Assembly: GCA_005765155.1 (NCBI GenBank) | Contig: VCCP01000005.1 | Location: 4,464,001-4,528,000 of the forward strand | Source: Zelopaecilomyces penicillatus | Lineage: Eukaryota > Ascomycota > Sordariomycetes > Hypocreales > Pseudodiploosporaceae | Reading direction: 5' to 3' | Length of the DNA: 64,000 nt | Shown: in pieces, positions 61,101 to 64,000 of the stretch | How positions within the stretch are numbered: the stretch's first letter is position 1 | Layout of the letters: each line of letters starts with the position of its first letter | The notes under the pieces: model-generated | What the model was told of the DNA's origin: nothing | The model's input: the letters and a program-made list of their open reading frames with translations, nothing else | The model's database searches: none | Made by a program: the position numbers and the translations under genes

Positions 61101-62657
61101 TTGTAAGTACTCAGCGCGCTCTCCTGCATCCCTGGGGGGGTTTTGCTGCATCAATCATCATCTTTCACAAGACCACTTGCAGACACATCATTCATGATGG
61201 TGTGTGGATCTCAGTCAAGGTTCAGCACACAACGCGAAACGATACGTCATATTATCCGTATTATCCGTGGCCCCATCTCGGCATCTCAGCTCCGGTACTC
61301 CGTGCTCTCCTGTTTTGCTCTGTACAGATCTTATCATCTATTATCGTACTGCCCACGCGAATACATACCGCTGTCTTCTATTAAAATAACGGATTGTGTT
61401 CGTCAAAACTTTGTGCCTTTAAATAAACCAGCGTCGTATCATGGTTCTAGCAAGATAAGTTGCCAATATCAGCTGTAGATATCATTGGATTGGTCCAATG
61501 GAACGCTGTTGATGTCATTCAGGCCCTGTACTGTAGGTACACCTAGTATCCCATGTCATCTATAGGTGCGGCTCCCGGTCCCGATCCTCTCCGAAACTTC
61601 CGGCCAGCGTTCCGGCAACACTTGCAGCAGCTATCATTGCTTTTTTTGTCAATTTTTGCTTTTTCTCAACTACGTCGCGTGTTTGCGGCTGTGGAATATC
61701 TTCATGCGCGCGCTCTCTCACCCCTGCTATGTTGTAGTGCATGGCCAGAACTCCTACGCCGCTCCACGTGTACATATTGGGCTCATATTGCGGTGAGAAA
61801 GGAGTCGTAAGAGTAGGAACCGAAATATTAGGTATTGACAAAATGTGAAGCAGGCCTTAGCAAGTGTGTGTTTTGTCGAGAAGTACTCTGGGCATTAATA
61901 CATGTAATTCATGTCCATCTTGTAAACAAGTAGAGTCAATTACCCATCTACAACTATCTACTTCAGAAAACACATACTTGGATAATGCAGTTCAGCCTTC
62001 TAAGCATTAAACCAGACATTGACAGGTTAAAATGCACCAGAGACCCAATTATAATGTACGAGCCGATTCACGATACAAAGTTGTTACGTACGCACAGCGT
62101 AGCATCTTTGGAGTCGCAGGAGGAGCACACGGACAAAACAAAAGACACCTTAGCCGCAACTCACTTTTTTCAATGCAATAGAATACCTATATCAGATTAT
62201 TACTCAAGGTATATAGAGAAATTTATATCAGGCAATAAAGCAGATGCAATGTTCTTACCCTTCTTACCCACCGCCATAATTATGGTTCGTTGGTATAGGG
62301 TAGCGTGCCTGATCCTGAACGTGAACCGCATTTGTATTACGTAGGACATACAGTAGACGACCGACATCACTGCGCCCCGCGGGACGTGCTGTGGACTGAG
62401 ACAAACACCTGTTGACGTTGCGATGCAAAACGTCCTACTATTTATTATTACACATTGTCGTCTTAGACCTTGTGGCCAAGATGATGAACATAAAAGGCAA
62501 GCTTACGAACCTCCTCTCTGGCAACCCACACAACAAGACCATATCGTCAGCGCAACCCCTTTGACACACGGAATTAATCAAAAAAAGAACTTGATATGCC
62601 TTTGTATCCTAGTTTAGAGACAAAACATAAACTCTGGATAACCCATCAGAGGCCAAT
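58144..62657. other. Intergenic region and unresolved 5' exons of the RING gene
   Basis: From 58144 to about 59000 the minus strand probably holds the first exon(s) and leader of the RING gene; donors GTAAGC (58422) and GTAAGT (58580) are candidates. A signal-peptide-like stretch (RRLFVAALFAAHAVVVC) is encoded on the minus strand near 58630-58690. From 59.1 to 62.6 kb nothing coding is supportable; there are T23 at 60363-60385 and G-rich runs at 60485-60505. The region after 61.8 kb is AT-rich. Confidence 0.45.
60363..60385. repeat. T23 homopolymer
   Basis: Uninterrupted run of 23 T, followed 100 bases later by G12-A-G8 at 60485-60505. Both lie in non-coding sequence. Confidence 0.9.
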
Positions 62658-63992
62658 TTAGTACCCACCACCGTAGCTTCCTCCATAACCCCCTTCATTG
62701 CGACGTCCGTATTCATCACCACCGCGTCGATCATTATCGTCATCACCCCGGCGTCCTTGGCCATAGCCACCCTCCTCACGTCGCCCCTGGCCACCATAGC
62801 TGGCCGCTTCACCACCCGAGTTACCGCCATAGCCTTCCTCACGGCGCCCCTGGCTACCATAGCCACCAGAGCTACCACCGTAACTCTCTTCACGGCGCCC
62901 CTGGCTACCATAGCCACCAGAGCTACCACCGTAACTCTCTTCACGACGCTGCTGGCTACCATAACCACCAGAGCTACCACCATAGCTCTCTTCACGGCGT
63001 TCTTGGCTACCATAGCCACCAGAACTGCCCCCGTAGCCACCGCCGGAGCCACCACCGGAGCTCCTACCGTAGCCGCTATCTTCGCGGCGATCCTGGCCGG
63101 AGTTGCCCCCGTAGCCACCAGAGCTGCCGCCATAGCTGCCGCTGCCAGAACCACCGCCGTAGCTGCTTTCGTTTCGACGTTCACGACTATCGGACCTGCC
63201 ACCATGACTGCTTTCCTTTCGGCGCTCGCGGCTATCGGACCTGCCACCGTAGCTATCACTAGACTTTTGATATTTATCCTTGTCTTTCTTGTCTTTTTTA
63301 TCCTTCTTGTCCTTCTTATCCTTCTTGTAGCCCTTGCGGCTATCATCACTGTCGTCATCGTCATCGTCATCATCATCATCAGAGCGGTTTCCCTTGCGAC
63401 GATCGTGATCTGACTTCTTCTTCTTCTGGCCTTCACTGTAACCGCCGCCATAGCTAGACTGCTCCTGACGGCCACTGCTTTGATGGCCACCTCCATAGCT
63501 AGACTGCTCCTGACGGCCGCTGCTCTGGTTGCCACCGCCATAGCTAGACTGCTCCTGACGTCCGCTGCTTTGACGACCACCTCCATAGCTAGACTGCTCT
63601 TGACGGCCGCTGCTCTGGTTGCCACCACCATAGCCCCCACTATAGCTGCTATCCTGGGTAGAACCACTATATTCATGGCGCTCAGTGCGCTGCTCGTAGC
63701 CACCCCCCTGGGTTCGGCGAGTCTCAGTTCGCTCCTCGTAGCCGTAGCCAGTGGCTTCGCGGCCGCCATGAGTATCCTTCTGTTCGTAACGCTGATACTC
63801 AGACTCTCGTCCACCATCGGGACGTCGAGTCTCTGTAAACTGGGCCTGACCATATCGGTCTCCTTGGCGGCCGTATTCCGTCTCCGTTCGGGTATAAGAG
63901 CCATCGTCATTGCGGCGCTGAGTGACCTCCTTCTTCTTGTCCTTATCATCGAATGCGCCGCCTAGTAGGGAGCCGGCAGCGGCAGTAATCAT
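62658..63992 (-). CDS. Gly/Ser/Arg-rich tandem-repeat protein, possibly 5'-truncated
   Basis: 444 codons from ATG 63992. The frame is also open from there to the window end, so the true start may lie outside. The first 110 residues are polar and charged (RTETEYGRQGDRYGQAQF) after a short hydrophobic patch (ITAAAGSLLGGAF). Four 15-residue units of the type QSSGRQEQSSYGGG follow (63451-63630). Next come a highly acidic run of ten Asp and a Lys/Asp tract (KKDKKDKKDKK). About four 17-residue units of the type YGGSSGGYGSQGRREES (about 62841-63040) lead to an Arg/Gly/Asp-rich end closing in GGSYGGGY. The composition is that of an intrinsically disordered, RGG-like or phase-separating protein, perhaps RNA-binding, but no folded domain is present. 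Repeat periods that are multiples of three also keep antisense frames open; those are not genes. Confidence 0.7.
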   Translation of the reverse strand: MITAAAGSLLGGAFDDKDKKKEVTQRRNDDGSYTRTETEYGRQGDRYGQAQFTETRRPDGGRESEYQRYEQKDTHGGREATGYGYEERTETRRTQGGGYEQRTERHEYSGSTQDSSYSGGYGGGNQSSGRQEQSSYGGGRQSSGRQEQSSYGGGNQSSGRQEQSSYGGGHQSSGRQEQSSYGGGYSEGQKKKKSDHDRRKGNRSDDDDDDDDDDSDDSRKGYKKDKKDKKDKKDKKDKDKYQKSSDSYGGRSDSRERRKESSHGGRSDSRERRNESSYGGGSGSGSYGGSSGGYGGNSGQDRREDSGYGRSSGGGSGGGYGGSSGGYGSQERREESYGGSSGGYGSQQRREESYGGSSGGYGSQGRREESYGGSSGGYGSQGRREEGYGGNSGGEAASYGGQGRREEGGYGQGRRGDDDNDRRGGDEYGRRNEGGYGGSYGGGY

Positions 63993-64000
63993 GTCACCAA

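Noticed and set aside
61985..62344. 119-codon plus-strand frame
   Set aside because: AT-rich, no motif, no intron signals and no leader; probably chance.
62609..63949. Long overlapping frames on both strands over the Gly-rich gene (one of 446 codons, others on the plus strand)
   Set aside because: They arise because repeat units are multiples of three bases, which keeps every frame open. Only the Gly/Ser/Tyr-rich frame has sensible protein composition.

Overview
The window is nuclear DNA of a filamentous ascomycete. Genes are split by short introns of about 55 to 150 bases with GTATGT, GTAAGT or GTACGT donors. The products are typical of Pezizomycotina: a Zn2Cys6 regulator, an STB6-like protein, an EDEM-type mannosidase, PEX2 and Tim10. 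The style of the proteins suggests Sordariomycetes, perhaps Hypocreales, but genus and species cannot be read from the sequence. There is no operon logic, rRNA, CRISPR array or recognisable intact transposon.

Layout. 1-565: 3' part of a protein kinase gene whose reading frame breaks near its end. 1039-3788 (+): STB6-like protein, two exons. 4548-4964 (-): Tim10. 8460-9212 (+): adenine phosphoribosyltransferase. 10086-13373 (-): ER alpha-mannosidase of the EDEM/Htm1 type with a PA domain. 13.4-24.5 kb: gene desert. 24495-26284 (-): a three-exon putative DNA-binding protein with two Myb/SANT-like segments. 26.3-37.8 kb: second desert. 37790-40293 (-): Zn2Cys6 regulator of the War1/PrtT type. 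41535-41822 (+): possible two-exon gene for 75 residues. 42217-43739 (+): aldehyde dehydrogenase. 44432-46670 (-): four-exon polytopic membrane protein. 47696-49024 (-): PEX2. 50344-51488 (+): divergent hydroxymethylbilane synthase. 51594-51716 (-): possible 40-residue membrane microprotein. 53089-54951 (+): single-span membrane protein of unknown function. 56230-58143 (-): PA-TM-RING ubiquitin ligase with an unresolved 5' end. 62658-63992 (-): Gly/Ser-rich repeat protein reaching the window edge.

The genes are mostly housekeeping and do not form one pathway. Loose themes are organelle protein handling (Tim10, PEX2, EDEM, the PA-TM-RING ligase) and transcription control (STB6-like, Myb-like, War1-like). 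The regulator at 40 kb and the aldehyde dehydrogenase at 42 kb are divergently arranged, which could be a local regulator-target pair; this is inference.

The points most worth following up are the divergent hydroxymethylbilane synthase, the two 11-kb deserts around the Myb-like gene, the two unannotated small-protein candidates, and the broken kinase. I found no convincing multi-gene novel system. Exon boundaries were placed by hand from splice consensus, frame continuity and family resemblance, and none were tested against transcripts or databases.
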